DNA of 64,000 nucleotides, taken from Mitsuaria sp. 7 (GTDB lineage: Bacteria > Pseudomonadota > Gammaproteobacteria > Burkholderiales > Burkholderiaceae_C). The translations under genes and the position numbers were made by a program. The notes under the pieces were generated by a model. That model had not been told where the DNA came from. It made no database searches and was given only the letters and a program-made list of their open reading frames with translations. Location: positions 3,738,279 through 3,802,278 of the forward strand of contig NZ_CP011514.1 of assembly GCF_001653795.1 (NCBI RefSeq). Direction: 5' to 3'. Shown here one piece after another: positions 43,742 to 54,741 of this stretch (the stretch's first letter is position 1; every line of letters begins with the position of its first letter).

Positions 43742-44767
43742 TCAGGCCTGGCTGTCCAGCCGCGATTGCGACAGGAGGTACAGGCACAGCTTCGGGTAGG
43801 AGATGCCGACGGCGGCGGCCGCCTTCGGCACCAGCGAATGGGAGGTCATGCCCGGCGAGGTGTTGATCTCCAGCAGGAAGAGCTGGCCATCGGACTTGCG
43901 GCGCATCACGTCGACGCGACCCCAGCCGCGCGCGCCCAGCGAGCGGTAGGCCGCCAGCACCAGGTCCTGCACGCGGGCCTGCTCGTCGGCCGGCAACTGG
44001 CCGACCAGATACTGGGTCGTGTCGGTGAAGTACTTGTTCTGGTAGTCGTAGTTGCCGCCCTCGGCGCGGATCTCGATGACCGGCAGCGCGATGGCGTCGG
44101 CCCCCTCGCCCAGCACCGGGCAGGTCAGCTCGGCGCCGTCGACGAATTCCTCGCACAGCACTTCGGCGTCGTACTTCGCGGCGAGTTCGACGGCCTCCTG
44201 CATGTCCGAGTAGCCCATCACCTTGCTCGCGCCGATCGAGGATCCCTCGTGCGGCGGCTTGACGAAGATCGGCAGGCCGAGTTCATCGGGCACGGTGCGG
44301 ACGCGCTCGCGCTGCAGCTCGCCGCGCTTGAGGCTGACCCAGCGCGGCGTCGACAGCTTGTCGGCGAGCCAGACGCGCTTGGTCGTGATCTTGTCCATCG
44401 CGATGGCCGAGGCCATCACGCCGGAACCGGTGTACGGGATGCCCATCAGCTCGAGCGCGCCCTGCACCGTGCCGTCTTCGCCGTGGCGGCCGTGCAGCGC
44501 GATGAAGGCGCGCTGGAAGCCCTCCGACTTGAGTTCGAGCAGGTTGCGCTGGCCCGGGTCGAAGGCGTGCGCGTCGACGCCCTCCGATTGCAGCGCGGCC
44601 AGCACGCCGCTGCCCGACATCAGCGAGACCTCGCGTTCGGCGGAGTCGCCGCCGAAGAGCACGGCGACCTTGCCGAGCGACTTCGCATCGATGCGGTCGA
44701 TGGCGAGGTGTTGATACAGCGCGGACGGCGCCGGAGACGCGGAAGCGTTGTCGAGGTCCGTGGTCAT
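43742..44767 (-). CDS. ddl: D-alanine--D-alanine ligase
   Basis: 341 residues. ATP-grasp enzyme forming the D-Ala-D-Ala dipeptide for peptidoglycan. [19 protein letters not shown], the ATP-binding [16 protein letters not shown] and the metal-binding [19 protein letters not shown] are present. An N-terminal extension of about 30 residues precedes the usual start. It overlaps the murC stop by four bases, so it is coupled to murC. Confidence 0.97.
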   Translation of the reverse strand: MTTDLDNASASPAPSALYQHLAIDRIDAKSLGKVAVLFGGDSAEREVSLMSGSGVLAALQSEGVDAHAFDPGQRNLLELKSEGFQRAFIALHGRHGEDGTVQGALELMGIPYTGSGVMASAIAMDKITTKRVWLADKLSTPRWVSLKRGELQRERVRTVPDELGLPIFVKPPHEGSSIGASKVMGYSDMQEAVELAAKYDAEVLCEEFVDGAELTCPVLGEGADAIALPVIEIRAEGGNYDYQNKYFTDTTQYLVGQLPADEQARVQDLVLAAYRSLGARGWGRVDVMRRKSDGQLFLLEINTSPGMTSHSLVPKAAAAVGISYPKLCLYLLSQSRLDSQA

Positions 44768-46239
44768 GCGCGGCCTCCCTTCGTCATGAGTTCAACGGTG
44801 CGCGCGGGGACGGCGGCGATCGAGCCGGCCCCCATCACGATCACCACATCGCCGGCGCGCGCCTGGTGGGCGATCGCCTGCGGCAGTCCCTGCCAGTCGC
44901 CGACGAAGCCGGCCGCGGTGCCGCGGTCGGTCACCGCGCGCGCCAGGCTTTCGCCGCTGATGCCGGGCAGCGGGGACTCGCTGGCGGCATAGATCTCGGT
45001 CAGCAGCACGCCATCGGCCTGCGCGAGGACGTCGGCGAATTCCTCGAAACAGTCGCGGGTGCGCGTGTAGCGGTGCGGCTGGAAGGCCAGCACCAGACGG
45101 CGGCCGGGATAAGCGCCGCGCGCGGCGTTCAGCACGGCCTGCATCTCGACGGGGTGGTGGCCGTAGTCGTCGATGAGCAGCGCGGTGCCAGTGCTTGCCG
45201 TGCCACCGGAGGCGGTGCCGACCGACGCGGCGCCGGCGCCCTCCCCGGCGATCATCACCGGCAGCTCGCCATACGACTGGAAGCGCCGGCCCACGCCGCC
45301 GAAATTCGCGAGGCCTAGCAGCAGCGCGGCGTCGTCGATGCCCAGTTCCATCGCCATCGCGATCACCGACAGCGCGTTCAGCACGTTGTGCTGGCCGTTC
45401 AGGCGCAGCAGGACGTTCAGCACCGGCAGCTCGCGACCCTGACGATCGCGGCGCAGCGCCACGAAGCGCATGCCGCCGCCCGCTTCGGCGGCGACCTCGG
45501 TCGCGCGCACGGCGTTGCTTGCGTCGAACCCGTACAGGATCACCGGCCGCGACAGCATCGGCACGATGCTCCGCACGCCCGCGTCATCGCCGCACAGCAC
45601 GGCCGCGCCCCAGAAGGGCATCCGGTGCAGGAAGTCGACGAAGGCCTGACGCAGACGGGCCATGTCGTGCCCGTAGGTGTCCATGTGGTCGGCGTCGATG
45701 TTGGTGACGATCGCCAGCTGCGGCAGCAGGTGCAGGAAGGAGGCATCGGATTCGTCCGCCTCGACGACCATGTGCAGCCCGCCGCCCAGCGCCGCGTTGG
45801 CACCCGCCGCCAGCAGCTGTCCGCCGATCGCGTAGCTCGGATCGAGCCCGGCCTGCTGCATCACCGTCGTCAGCAGCGAGGTGGTCGTCGTCTTGCCGTG
45901 CGTGCCGGCGACCGCGATGCCCAGGCGCGGGCGCATCAGCTCGGCCAGCATCTGCGCGCGCAGCAGCACGGGGATGCCGTGCTGGTGGGCGGCCATCAGC
46001 TCGGGGTTGTCGGCCTTGATCGCGCTGGACTTGACCAGCACCTGCGCCGAGCCGACGTGCTCGGCGGCATGGCCGATCTTCACGTCGACGCCCAGCGTGC
46101 GCAGGCGGCGCGTGGTGTCGCTCTCGCCCTGGTCGGAGCCGCTGACGCGGTAACCCTGCGCCACCAGCAGCTCGGCGATGCCGCTCATGCCGGCGCCGCC
46201 GATGCCGGTGAAGTGGATGCGTTGGAGGGCGTGTTTCAT
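44764..46239 (-). CDS. murC: UDP-N-acetylmuramate--L-alanine ligase
   Basis: 491 residues. Adds L-Ala to UDP-MurNAc. [17 protein letters not shown] (N-domain), the ATP loop [11 protein letters not shown] (about 110-120) and ADESDASF are intact. A low-complexity insertion of about 23 residues (331-353) containing three A-S-x-G-T repeats lies just before the conserved [10 protein letters not shown]. The ATG at 46239 overlaps the murG stop by four bases. Confidence 0.97.
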   Translation of the reverse strand: MKHALQRIHFTGIGGAGMSGIAELLVAQGYRVSGSDQGESDTTRRLRTLGVDVKIGHAAEHVGSAQVLVKSSAIKADNPELMAAHQHGIPVLLRAQMLAELMRPRLGIAVAGTHGKTTTTSLLTTVMQQAGLDPSYAIGGQLLAAGANAALGGGLHMVVEADESDASFLHLLPQLAIVTNIDADHMDTYGHDMARLRQAFVDFLHRMPFWGAAVLCGDDAGVRSIVPMLSRPVILYGFDASNAVRATEVAAEAGGGMRFVALRRDRQGRELPVLNVLLRLNGQHNVLNALSVIAMAMELGIDDAALLLGLANFGGVGRRFQSYGELPVMIAGEGAGAASVGTASGGTASTGTALLIDDYGHHPVEMQAVLNAARGAYPGRRLVLAFQPHRYTRTRDCFEEFADVLAQADGVLLTEIYAASESPLPGISGESLARAVTDRGTAAGFVGDWQGLPQAIAHQARAGDVVIVMGAGSIAAVPARTVELMTKGGRA

Positions 46240-47345
46240 GCGCGCGCTCCGTTGGTGGACTTGGCGTCCCGTGCGTCCACGAGGGCTTCCAGCTCGTCTG
46301 CCACGCGGCCCGCCGCGCGCGGACGCGCCAGCGAGCGCGCCTTGGACGCCATCGCCAGCCAGTGTTCGCGCGGCTGCTGCAGCAGGTCGAACAGCGCCTG
46401 CGCGCTGAGCTCGCCCTGCGGCAGGTGCGTGCCCGCCGCGTGCTGCGCCATGTACTGCGCGTTGTCGCGCTGGTGCGAGGTCGTGCTGACGACCAGCGGC
46501 ACCAGGATGCTGGCGACGCCGGCGGCGCACAGCTCGGACACCGTCACCGCGCCGGCGCGGCAGATCACCACGTCGGCCTCGGCCAGACGCTGCGCCATGT
46601 CGTTGATGAAGGGCACGACCTCGGCCTGCACGCCGACCTTCGCGTACGCGGCCTGCACGAGCGGGAAGTTGGCCTCGCCCGTCTGGTGCGTGACCATCGG
46701 GCGTTGATGCTCGTCCCACAGCGCGAGCGTCTGCGGCAGCACGTCGTTGATTGCGCGCGCGCCCAGCGAGCCGCCCACCACCAGCACCTTCAGAGGACCG
46801 TTGCGATCGGCGAAGCGCAGCTCCGGCGCGGGCAGGTCCTCGATCTCGACGCGGACCGGATTGCCGGTGACGACGCTCTTCTTCTGCTGCGCGGCGGCGA
46901 GGCCGTCGAAGCCGAAGGCGATCTTCTTCGCGACCGGCGCGAGCGCCTTGTTGGACAGCAGCAGCGCCGCGTCGGCGTTCACCAGCATCAGCGGACGGCG
47001 CATTACCCAGGCCATCAGGCCGCCGGGGAAGCAGACGTAGCCGCCCATGCCGAGGACCGCATCGGCCTTGCGCGCGCTGAAGACGTGAGCGCTCTGGCCG
47101 AGCGCCTTGAACAGGCGCACGACGCCGAGCAGCGAGTGCTTCAGGCCTTTGCCGCGCAGGCCGGCGAAGGACAGCCGGTCCATCGGCAGACCGGACGGCG
47201 GCACGAGCTTGTTCTCCATGCCGGCTTCGGTGCCGAGCCAGGACACGGTCCAGCCGCGGCGCTGCATCTCGGCAGCCACCGCCAGTCCAGGAATCACGTG
47301 ACCGCCCGTGCCGGCGGCCATCACGACGAGGTGACGCGTGCTCAT
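46236..47345 (-). CDS. murG: UDP-GlcNAc:MurNAc-pentapeptide-undecaprenol GlcNAc transferase
   Basis: 369 residues. GT28 glycosyltransferase on the inner face of the membrane that makes lipid [20 protein letters not shown] (G loop 1), [13 protein letters not shown] (loop 2), [15 protein letters not shown] and [17 protein letters not shown] (UDP site) are all present. The start ATG at 47345 overlaps the ftsW stop by four bases. Confidence 0.97.
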   Translation of the reverse strand: MSTRHLVVMAAGTGGHVIPGLAVAAEMQRRGWTVSWLGTEAGMENKLVPPSGLPMDRLSFAGLRGKGLKHSLLGVVRLFKALGQSAHVFSARKADAVLGMGGYVCFPGGLMAWVMRRPLMLVNADAALLLSNKALAPVAKKIAFGFDGLAAAQQKKSVVTGNPVRVEIEDLPAPELRFADRNGPLKVLVVGGSLGARAINDVLPQTLALWDEHQRPMVTHQTGEANFPLVQAAYAKVGVQAEVVPFINDMAQRLAEADVVICRAGAVTVSELCAAGVASILVPLVVSTTSHQRDNAQYMAQHAAGTHLPQGELSAQALFDLLQQPREHWLAMASKARSLARPRAAGRVADELEALVDARDAKSTNGARA

Positions 47346-48625
47346 GCCCGCCCTCCCCGCATCAGTTGTCTGTTCTCGATGTCGATTCGCAAGCAGATCG
47401 CCAGTGCCACGCAGTTGAGGACGGTGGCCGAGCCGCCGTAGCTCATCAGCGGCAGCGTCAGGCCCTTGGTCGGCAGCGCGCCGAGGTTCACGCCCATGTT
47501 GATGAAGGCCTGGCCGCCCATCCAGATGCCGATGCCCTGCGCGTAGAGACCGGCGAAGACGCGGTCCAGCGCGACGGCCTGGCGGCCGATGTGGAACAGC
47601 CGGCGCGACAGCCAGAAGAACGCGAAGATGACGACGGCCACGCCGATGAAGCCCAGCTCCTCGCCGATGACGGCGAGCAGGAAGTCGGTGTGGGCCTCGG
47701 GCAGGTAATGCAGCTTCTCGAGGCTGGAGCCCAGGCCCTGGCCGAAGAACTCGCCGCGGCCGAAGGCGATCAGCGAGTGCGTCAGCTGGTAGGCCTTGCC
47801 CTGCGCGTACTTCTCGTCCCACGGATTGAGGTAGGCGAAGATCCGTTCGCGACGGAAATCGCTGAAGGTGATCATCAGCACGAAGGCGCCGATCAGCACC
47901 GCCACGCTGAGGAAGAACATGCGGCCGTTGACGCCGCCCAGGAACAGGATGCCCATCGCGATGGCCGCGATGACCATGAAGGCGCCCATGTCCGGCTCGG
48001 CCAGCAGCAGCATGCCGGTGAAGGCCAGCGCGGCGGCCATCGGCCACACGGCGCGCACGAAGTTCTCCTTCACCTCCATCTTGCGGACCATGTAGTTGGC
48101 CGCGTACATCGCGATGGCCAGCTTGGCCAGCTCGGAGGGCTGGAAGTTCATGACGCCCAGCGGCAGCCAGCGGCGCGCGCCGTTGACGCCTTTGCCGACG
48201 TGCGGGATCAGCACGATCATCAGCAGCGCCAGCGCGACGACGAAGAGCTTGGGCGCGTGACGTTCCCAGAAGCTCACCGGCACCATCACGGTGATCCAGC
48301 CCGACAGCAGGCCGATCGCGATGAACAGGCTCTGACGCACGAAGAAGTGCATCGGCTGGTACTTCGCGAACTTGGGGTTGTCCGGCAGCGCGATGGAGGC
48401 CGAATAGACCATCAGCAGGCCCAGCGCCAGCAGCGACAGCACGACCCAGATCAGCGTCAGGTCGAAGCCGAGCAGGCGCGTGGGCTGGCCGGCGGAGGTG
48501 GAAACCCAGTCGCGCACCGGCACATCGACGCTGCCCGCGCCGTTCGCACCCGCGGCCGTCGTCCGGCGCGAGGCCAGCGCGCGCACGCGCTCGCTCAGGG
48601 TCTCGAAGAAGGAGGCGCCGCTCAT
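47342..48625 (-). CDS. ftsW: Septal peptidoglycan polymerase FtsW
   Basis: 427 residues. SEDS-family lipid II polymerase with about ten membrane helices (from about residue 55 on). Family residues include [13 protein letters not shown], the [20 protein letters not shown] segment and the C-terminal [31 protein letters not shown]. The N-terminal cytoplasmic tail is longer than usual (about 50 residues). It overlaps murD by four bases. Confidence 0.97.
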   Translation of the reverse strand: MSGASFFETLSERVRALASRRTTAAGANGAGSVDVPVRDWVSTSAGQPTRLLGFDLTLIWVVLSLLALGLLMVYSASIALPDNPKFAKYQPMHFFVRQSLFIAIGLLSGWITVMVPVSFWERHAPKLFVVALALLMIVLIPHVGKGVNGARRWLPLGVMNFQPSELAKLAIAMYAANYMVRKMEVKENFVRAVWPMAAALAFTGMLLLAEPDMGAFMVIAAIAMGILFLGGVNGRMFFLSVAVLIGAFVLMITFSDFRRERIFAYLNPWDEKYAQGKAYQLTHSLIAFGRGEFFGQGLGSSLEKLHYLPEAHTDFLLAVIGEELGFIGVAVVIFAFFWLSRRLFHIGRQAVALDRVFAGLYAQGIGIWMGGQAFINMGVNLGALPTKGLTLPLMSYGGSATVLNCVALAICLRIDIENRQLMRGGRA

Positions 48626-50565
48626 CCGATGAGGCCCTCGTCTTCGGCCAGCTCGCGCACGGTGGCGATGAACACCTCGGCGCGATGGGCGTAGTTGCGG
48701 AACATGTCCAGGCTGGCGCAGGCGGGGCTCAGCAGCACGCTGTCGCCGGACTGCGCCTGCGCGAGCGACCAGTGCGTCGCGGCTTCGAGCGAGTCGTGGC
48801 GGTGCATCACGACGCCGCAGTCCTGCAGCGCGGCTTCGATCTGCGGCGCGTCGCGACCGATCAGCGCCACGGCGCGGGCATGCAGCGCGATCGGCGTGGC
48901 GAGCGGGGAGAAGTCCTGCCCCTTGCCGTCGCCGCCCAGGATCATCACCAGCTTGGCCGGCGCACGGTCGGCGCCCAGGCCCATCACGGCGGCCACGGTC
49001 GCGCCGACGTTGGTGCCCTTGGAGTCGTCGTAGAAATCGACGCCCTTGATCGAGGTGATGAACTCGACGCGGTGCGGTTCGCCGTGGTACTCGCGCAGTC
49101 CATGCAGCATCGGCGCCAGCGGGCAGTCGATGGACGTGGCGAGCGCCAGCGCGGCCAGCGCATTCGCGGCGTTGTGGCGGCCGCGCACGCGCAGTGCATC
49201 GGCGGGCATCAGGCGCTGGATGATGAGGTCTTCCTCATCGTCCTTGCGGCGCTTGAGGCCCTTCAACTCTTCTTCCTGTTCACGGGCGCGAACCAGCCAC
49301 GCCATGCCGTTCTCGACCAGCAGGCCGAAGTCGCCGGGACGGCGCGGCGCGTCGAGGCCGAAGCGCACGACCTTGCGTTCCACGACCTTCGCCGGGCGGC
49401 CACGGCCCTGCTTGACGGTGATCGGCGCGGGCACCAGCGCTTCGACCTCGGGGTCGTCGCGGTTGATCACCAGCACGCCCTGCTCGCCGAAGATGCGGCC
49501 CTTGGCCCGTGCGTAGGCCGGCATGTCGCCGTGCCAGTCCAGGTGATCCTGCGTGATGTTCAGCACCGCGCCGGCGCTCGGCTCGAAGCCCTTCACGCCG
49601 TCGAGCTGGAAGCTCGACAGCTCCAGCACCCAGACCTGCGGCAGGACCTCGAATTCAGCAGGCTTGGGCGGCGGCGGCTTGATCGGCAGCGGCTGCTCGT
49701 CGAGCAGTTCGGCGACGGTCTCGAGCGCGGTGCGGTCGTCGGTCGAGGCTTGCGCGGCGACAGACTCCACGACCGGCTCGGTCGGTTCGACAGCCTCGCC
49801 CGGCTCGATCTCGATCTCGTTCGCGTCGAAGGACTCCAGCAGCACGTCGGCGTTCGGCACTTCGGGCACGTCGCCGACGTCCTCGATGGCCACGGTCTCG
49901 CCGGGCTCCGTCGACACCACAGATTCCACGGCCAGGTCAACGACGGCCTCATCCGCGGCGTCGGCCGCATCGGCCTCCGCGGCGATGTCGGCGGCGACCT
50001 CGTCCTCCTTGGGCTGCGGCATCGGCTCCTTGTCGAGCGCCTCGCTCAAGGTGCCCAGCAGCGTCGGGCCGATGTTGCCGGCCATCGCGACGCGGCGGCC
50101 GGCGCGCTCGACCAGCAGCGCGGTCATGCTGGTCGTCGTCGTCTTGCCGTTGGTGCCGGTGATCGCGAGCACGCCGGGCTCGTAGCGGTACAGCGTCCTG
50201 AGCTCCGCCAGCGCCTGCGCGAACAGCTCCAGCTCGCCGCGCACGCGCAGGCCGATCTCCTCGGCGCGCTCGAACAGCGGCTTCAGCCGCGCGTCCAGCG
50301 GCGACAGGCCGGGGCTCTTCAGCAGCACCCAGCTGTGGTCGATCGTGTCCAGCAGCGCCGGCGAGAAGTCGCCGTGCACGAACGCGGCATCCGGCAGGCG
50401 CTCACGCAGCGCGAGCAGCTGCGGCGGTTGCTCGCGGCTGTCCCACACGGTGACGCGCGCGCCCAGGCGCGCGGCCCAGGCCGCCATCGCGAGCCCGGAG
50501 TCGCCCAGGCCCAGCACGAACGCGTGCCGGTCCTGGAAGAGCGCCGGGAAGTGGAGGGAGGACAT
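48622..50565 (-). CDS. murD: UDP-N-acetylmuramoylalanine--D-glutamate ligase with acidic insertion
   Basis: 647 residues, against about 440-500 in the family. It adds D-Glu to UDP-MurNAc-L-Ala. The Mur core is intact: [18 protein letters not shown] loop [14 protein letters not shown] (134-147), [42 protein letters not shown] and [13 protein letters not shown]. An extra stretch at about residues 181-305 lies between [11 protein letters not shown] and VWVLELSSF, inside the central domain, with 33 acidic and 2 basic residues in 181-290 by hand count. A smaller charged loop ([19 protein letters not shown]) comes later. The insertion is in frame and codes for the usual GC-rich codons. The start ATG at 50565 follows mraY by 17 bp. 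Confidence 0.97.
   Translation of the reverse strand: MSSLHFPALFQDRHAFVLGLGDSGLAMAAWAARLGARVTVWDSREQPPQLLALRERLPDAAFVHGDFSPALLDTIDHSWVLLKSPGLSPLDARLKPLFERAEEIGLRVRGELELFAQALAELRTLYRYEPGVLAITGTNGKTTTTSMTALLVERAGRRVAMAGNIGPTLLGTLSEALDKEPMPQPKEDEVAADIAAEADAADAADEAVVDLAVESVVSTEPGETVAIEDVGDVPEVPNADVLLESFDANEIEIEPGEAVEPTEPVVESVAAQASTDDRTALETVAELLDEQPLPIKPPPPKPAEFEVLPQVWVLELSSFQLDGVKGFEPSAGAVLNITQDHLDWHGDMPAYARAKGRIFGEQGVLVINRDDPEVEALVPAPITVKQGRGRPAKVVERKVVRFGLDAPRRPGDFGLLVENGMAWLVRAREQEEELKGLKRRKDDEEDLIIQRLMPADALRVRGRHNAANALAALALATSIDCPLAPMLHGLREYHGEPHRVEFITSIKGVDFYDDSKGTNVGATVAAVMGLGADRAPAKLVMILGGDGKGQDFSPLATPIALHARAVALIGRDAPQIEAALQDCGVVMHRHDSLEAATHWSLAQAQSGDSVLLSPACASLDMFRNYAHRAEVFIATVRELAEDEGLIG
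49651..50025 (-). other. Acidic, proline-containing insertion within murD
   Basis: This segment codes residues about 181-305 of MurD. It is rich in Glu, Asp, Val and Ala with Pro spacers ([23 protein letters not shown]) and contains no Mur motif. It looks disordered and could be a protein-interaction or solubility segment. Its boundaries are estimated by eye against the known MurD fold. Confidence 0.65.
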
Positions 50566-50582
50566 CGTCGTTCCGTTCCCGC

Positions 50583-51761
50583 TCAGCGCAGCTTCAGGCT
50601 GGCCAGGCCGACCAGGCACAGCAGCATGGTGATGATCCAGAACCGGATGACGACCTGCGTCTCCTTCCAGCCCGACTTCTCGAAGTGGTGGTGCAGCGGC
50701 GCCATCTTGAAGATGCGCCGCCCTTCCCCATACTTCTTCTTCGTGTACTTGAACCAGGTCACCTGGAGCATCACCGACAGCACCTCGGCGACGAACACGC
50801 CGCCCATGATGCCGAGCACGATCTCCTGACGCGTGATCACGGCCAGCGTGCCCAGGCCGCCGCCCAGCGCCAGCGCGCCCACGTCGCCCATGAACACCTG
50901 CGCCGGATGCGCGTTGAACCACAGGAACGCGAGCCCCGCGCCCGCGAGCGCGGCGCAGAAGATCAGCAGTTCCCCCGCGCCCGGGATGTAGGGGAACAGC
51001 AGGTAGCGGCTGTACACCGACGAGCCCGTGACGTACGCGAAGACGCCCAGCGCCGAGCCCACCATCACCACCGGCATGATCGCCAGGCCATCGAGACCGT
51101 CGGTGAAGTTCACCGCGTTGCTGGTGCCGACGATGACCAGGTAGGACAGCCCGATGAAACCGAAGACGCCCAGCGGGTAGCTGATCGACTTGAAGAACGG
51201 CAGCATCAGGTCGGCCTTGGGCGGCAGCTCGGTCGAGAAGCCGCTGGTGACCCAGCGGAAGAACAGCTGCACCACGCCGAGGAAGCTGGTCTCCGACACG
51301 CTGAAGGCCAGGTAGATCGCGGCGATCAGGCCGATGATGGACTGCCACATGAACTTCTCGCGGCTGCGCATGCCCTCGGGGTCCTTGTTGACCACCTTGC
51401 GGTAGTCGTCGACCCAGCCGACCAGGCCGAAGCCCATGGTCACCAGCATCACCACCCAGACGAAGCGGTTGGACCAGTCGAACCACAGCAGCGTCGACAC
51501 GCCGATGCCGATCAGCACCAGCACGCCGCCCATCGTGGGCGTGCCGCTCTTGGCCAGATGCTGCTGCACGCCGTACTCGCGGATCGGCTGGCCGATCTTG
51601 AGCTCGGTCAGGCGGCGGATCACCCACGGGCCGAAGGCCAGGCCGATCAGCAGCGCCGTCAGCGCCGCCATCACCGCGCGGAAGGTGATGTAGTTGAAGA
51701 CGCGGAGGAACCCGAGTTCAGAGTAATTGGCCTGCAGCCACTGGGCCAGACTAAGCAGCAT
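50583..51761 (-). CDS. mraY: Phospho-N-acetylmuramoyl-pentapeptide transferase
   Basis: 392 residues. Makes lipid I from UDP-MurNAc-pentapeptide and undecaprenyl phosphate. Ten membrane helices. The catalytic acids are in GWVDDYRKV and [10 protein letters not shown], and the HHH motif is in [13 protein letters not shown]. The ATG at 51761 overlaps the murF end by 11 bp. Confidence 0.97.
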   Translation of the reverse strand: MLLSLAQWLQANYSELGFLRVFNYITFRAVMAALTALLIGLAFGPWVIRRLTELKIGQPIREYGVQQHLAKSGTPTMGGVLVLIGIGVSTLLWFDWSNRFVWVVMLVTMGFGLVGWVDDYRKVVNKDPEGMRSREKFMWQSIIGLIAAIYLAFSVSETSFLGVVQLFFRWVTSGFSTELPPKADLMLPFFKSISYPLGVFGFIGLSYLVIVGTSNAVNFTDGLDGLAIMPVVMVGSALGVFAYVTGSSVYSRYLLFPYIPGAGELLIFCAALAGAGLAFLWFNAHPAQVFMGDVGALALGGGLGTLAVITRQEIVLGIMGGVFVAEVLSVMLQVTWFKYTKKKYGEGRRIFKMAPLHHHFEKSGWKETQVVIRFWIITMLLCLVGLASLKLR

Positions 51762-53220
51762 GGGGGTCTCCTGGGCCGCCGGACTGCAAGGCGGCCACGA
51801 TCTGTTCCATCTTCATGAAGCGCGAACCCTTGACGAGGATGTTCTGCACTTGCGGCGCGTCCTTGAGCGCGGCGATCAATTCGGCGACGGTGTCGAAGGC
51901 GCGGGCGCCCGCGCCGTACGCGGTGGCGCTGTCGCGCGCGGCGGCGCCGGCGGTCCACAGCGCGGACAGGCCCTGGTCGGCGGCGTGCGCGCCGACTTCC
52001 TCGTGGAAGGCCGGGCCCTGCTCGCCCACTTCGCCCATGTCGCCGAGGATCAGCCACGACGCGCCGGGCAGTTCGGCCAGCACGTCGATGGCGGCGCGGA
52101 CGCTGTCGGGGTTGGCGTTGTAGCTGTCGTCGATCAGCGTGATGCGACGGCCTTGCCACACCGCCGTCTGCAGCGCGGAGCGGCCCTTCACGGCCTTGAA
52201 CGATTGCAGGCCGTCGCGGATCGCCGCGAGCGGCGCGCCCGCGGCCAGCGTGCAGGCCGCGGCGGCCAGTGCGTTGCGCACGTTGTGCTGACCGGCCATC
52301 GCCAGCGCGACCGGAACGGATCCGGCGGGGGTGAGGATCTCGATCGCCCAATGACCCGCACCGCCGGCACTGCCCGCGCCATTGGCGAGGGCGGCGGCGA
52401 CGCTCGCGTCGGTCGGCGCGATCCACTGCGCCCGGCCCATCACGTCGGCCTGGCCCTGCAGCGCGAAGGTCAGCGTCGCACGGCCCACGGCCTGCGACTG
52501 CCACACCGGCGCGCACGGGTCTTCAGCGGGGAACACGGCGACGCCGGCCGTGCCGAGCGCGCCGATCACGGCGCCGTTCTCACGCGCGACCGCTTCGACG
52601 GTGTGCATGAACTCCTGGTGCTCGCGCTGCGCGTTGTTCACCAGCGCCACCGTCGGCTGCGTCATCGCGGCCAGCGGCGCGATCTCGCCGGGATGGTTCA
52701 TGCCGAGTTCGACCACCGCCGCGCGATGCCACGCGGTCTCGTTCTGGCGCAGGCGCAGCAGCGTGAGCGGCACGCCGATCTCGTTGTTGAAGTTGCCTTC
52801 GGTCGCGAGCATCGCCGCATCGCCCAGCCAGGCGCGCAGGATGGACGCGATCATCTGCGTCACCGTCGTCTTGCCGTTGCTGCCGGTGACGGCGATCACC
52901 GGCAGGTGATGCTGTTCGCGCCAGGCTTGCGAGAGCAGGCCCAGCGCGACCTTCGCGTCCGGCACCAGCAGGCCCGGCAGGCCGGCCTCGGCCAAGCCGC
53001 GCTCGGCGATGGCCGCGGCGGCGCCGGAGTCCTTCGCCTGCGCGAGGAAGTCGTTGGCGTCGAATCGATCGCCACGCAGCGCAACGAACAGGTCGCCCGC
53101 GCGCAGCGAGCGCGTGTCGGTGTGCACGCGCAGCAGGGGCGTGGACGGCTCGCCCACCAGCGTCGCGGCGGGCAGCAGCGGCGACAGCAGTTCGAAGGCG
53201 CGACCGAGCGTCAGCATCAC
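51751..53220 (-). CDS. murF: UDP-MurNAc-tripeptide--D-alanyl-D-alanine ligase
   Basis: 489 residues. Adds D-Ala-D-Ala to the muramyl tripeptide. ATP loop [14 protein letters not shown] (about 110-123), [26 protein letters not shown] and [12 protein letters not shown] are conserved MurF motifs. It overlaps murE by four bases and mraY by 11 bp, so translation is coupled on both sides. Confidence 0.97.
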   Translation of the reverse strand: MMLTLGRAFELLSPLLPAATLVGEPSTPLLRVHTDTRSLRAGDLFVALRGDRFDANDFLAQAKDSGAAAAIAERGLAEAGLPGLLVPDAKVALGLLSQAWREQHHLPVIAVTGSNGKTTVTQMIASILRAWLGDAAMLATEGNFNNEIGVPLTLLRLRQNETAWHRAAVVELGMNHPGEIAPLAAMTQPTVALVNNAQREHQEFMHTVEAVARENGAVIGALGTAGVAVFPAEDPCAPVWQSQAVGRATLTFALQGQADVMGRAQWIAPTDASVAAALANGAGSAGGAGHWAIEILTPAGSVPVALAMAGQHNVRNALAAAACTLAAGAPLAAIRDGLQSFKAVKGRSALQTAVWQGRRITLIDDSYNANPDSVRAAIDVLAELPGASWLILGDMGEVGEQGPAFHEEVGAHAADQGLSALWTAGAAARDSATAYGAGARAFDTVAELIAALKDAPQVQNILVKGSRFMKMEQIVAALQSGGPGDPHAA

Positions 53221-54728
53221 AGCCCCGCCCTTTCAATCAATGCGGCACGCGCCGCCTGCACGTCGGAGAACGCGCGGCGTTCGCCGTGGATCTCCTGGTA
53301 GTCCTCGTGACCCTTGCCGGCGACCAGCACGACGTCCCGTGCGCCCGCCTGATCGACGGCGCGCGAGATGGCCTCAGCGCGGTCGGCGATCACTTCACGC
53401 GCAACGCCGACCGGCAGGCCGGCCTCGATGTCGGCGAGGATCTTCAGCGGATCTTCGGTGCGCGGGTTGTCGCTGGTCAGCACGACGTGCGCGGCCAGCC
53501 GCGCAGCGATCGCGCCCATCAGCGGACGCTTGGTCGGGTCGCGGTCACCGCCGCAGCCGAACACGACGCGCAACTCGCCGCCACGTGCAGCGGCCAGCGG
53601 TTGGAGCGCGCTCAGCGCCTTGTCCAGCGCATCGGGCGTGTGGGCGTAGTCGACCACCAGTTGCGGCAACTCACGACCGCTACCCACGCGCTGCATGCGG
53701 CCCGGCACCGGCGTCACCAGCGCGGCGACCCGCGCGATGTCTTCGAGGCCATGCCCCAACGCCCGCAGGCCGGCGATCACGCCGAGCAGGTTGGACACGT
53801 TGTAGTCGCCGATGAGGCCCGTCTGGACGGGCACCGATGCCGCGCCTTCGCGCAGGGTGAACGCGAGACCGCTCGCGTCATGGCGCAGGTCGACCGCGCT
53901 CAGGCGCGCATCGGCGCGGTTGAGGCCGTAGGTCCACACGTCGAGCTTGCCGGCGGCGCTCAGCTCGGCGGCGAGCTCGACACCCTTCGGATCATCGATG
54001 TTCAGCACCGCAGCCTTCAGGCCGTCCCAGTCGAACAGCTTGCGCTTGGCGACCCAGTAGGCGTCCATGCCGCCGTGATAGTCCAGGTGGTCCTGCGTGA
54101 AGTTGGTGAACAGCGCGACTTGAAGCGTCGTGCCGGTCAGCCGGTGTTCTTCGATGCCGATCGAGGACGCCTCGATCGCGCACGCGCCGTAGCCCTCATC
54201 GGCCATGCGCTTGAACGCTTCCTGCAGACGCACAGGATCGGGCGTCGTCAGGCCGGTGGCTTCGATCGTCGCGGTCGTCGTCGCGCCCGGCACCGGCGGC
54301 TGGCCGACACCCAGCGTGCCGATCACGCCGCAGCGCGATCCCAGCAGCGTCAGCGCCTGCGCGATCCACCAGGCGCTGGAGGTCTTGCCGTTCGTGCCGG
54401 TGACGGCAAGCACGTTCAGGCGCTTGCTCGGTTCGCCATAGAACGCCGACGCGATGCGGCCGCAGTTGACCTTGAGGTCCGGCAGCGACGCGATGCGCGC
54501 ATCGGTGAAGCCGTACTCGGCCGCCCCCGCGTGCTCGACCAGCGCGGTCGCCGCGCCGGCCGCGAGCGCGCCCGCGACGAACTGCCGCGCGTCCTTCGCA
54601 TAACCCGGCCACGCGATGAACGCGTCGCCGGCGCCCACGGCGCGGCTGTCCGTGCGCAGCTGGCCGCTCGGGGTCCATTCCTGCAGCCAGCGGGCGGCGG
54701 CTTCGGGGGATTTCAGATGCATCAACAT
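53217..54728 (-). CDS. murE: UDP-MurNAc-L-Ala-D-Glu--meso-diaminopimelate ligase
   Basis: 503 residues. Adds the third peptide residue. ATP loop AVTGTNGKTSSAWWI, NFTQDHLDYHGGM and the amino-acid recognition motif DNPR (in LTSDNPRTEDPL) that marks meso-diaminopimelate specificity. The ATG at 54728 is 13 bp after the ftsI stop; an alternative ATG two codons later (54722) is equally possible. Confidence 0.97.
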   Translation of the reverse strand: MLMHLKSPEAAARWLQEWTPSGQLRTDSRAVGAGDAFIAWPGYAKDARQFVAGALAAGAATALVEHAGAAEYGFTDARIASLPDLKVNCGRIASAFYGEPSKRLNVLAVTGTNGKTSSAWWIAQALTLLGSRCGVIGTLGVGQPPVPGATTTATIEATGLTTPDPVRLQEAFKRMADEGYGACAIEASSIGIEEHRLTGTTLQVALFTNFTQDHLDYHGGMDAYWVAKRKLFDWDGLKAAVLNIDDPKGVELAAELSAAGKLDVWTYGLNRADARLSAVDLRHDASGLAFTLREGAASVPVQTGLIGDYNVSNLLGVIAGLRALGHGLEDIARVAALVTPVPGRMQRVGSGRELPQLVVDYAHTPDALDKALSALQPLAAARGGELRVVFGCGGDRDPTKRPLMGAIAARLAAHVVLTSDNPRTEDPLKILADIEAGLPVGVAREVIADRAEAISRAVDQAGARDVVLVAGKGHEDYQEIHGERRAFSDVQAARAALIERAGL

Positions 54729-54741
54729 GATTCGTGCCCGC

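Noticed and set aside
48685..50829. Plus-strand open frame (714 codons) opposite murD
   Set aside because: Antisense shadow of the Mur ligase; His/Arg/Gln-rich without recognisable domains.
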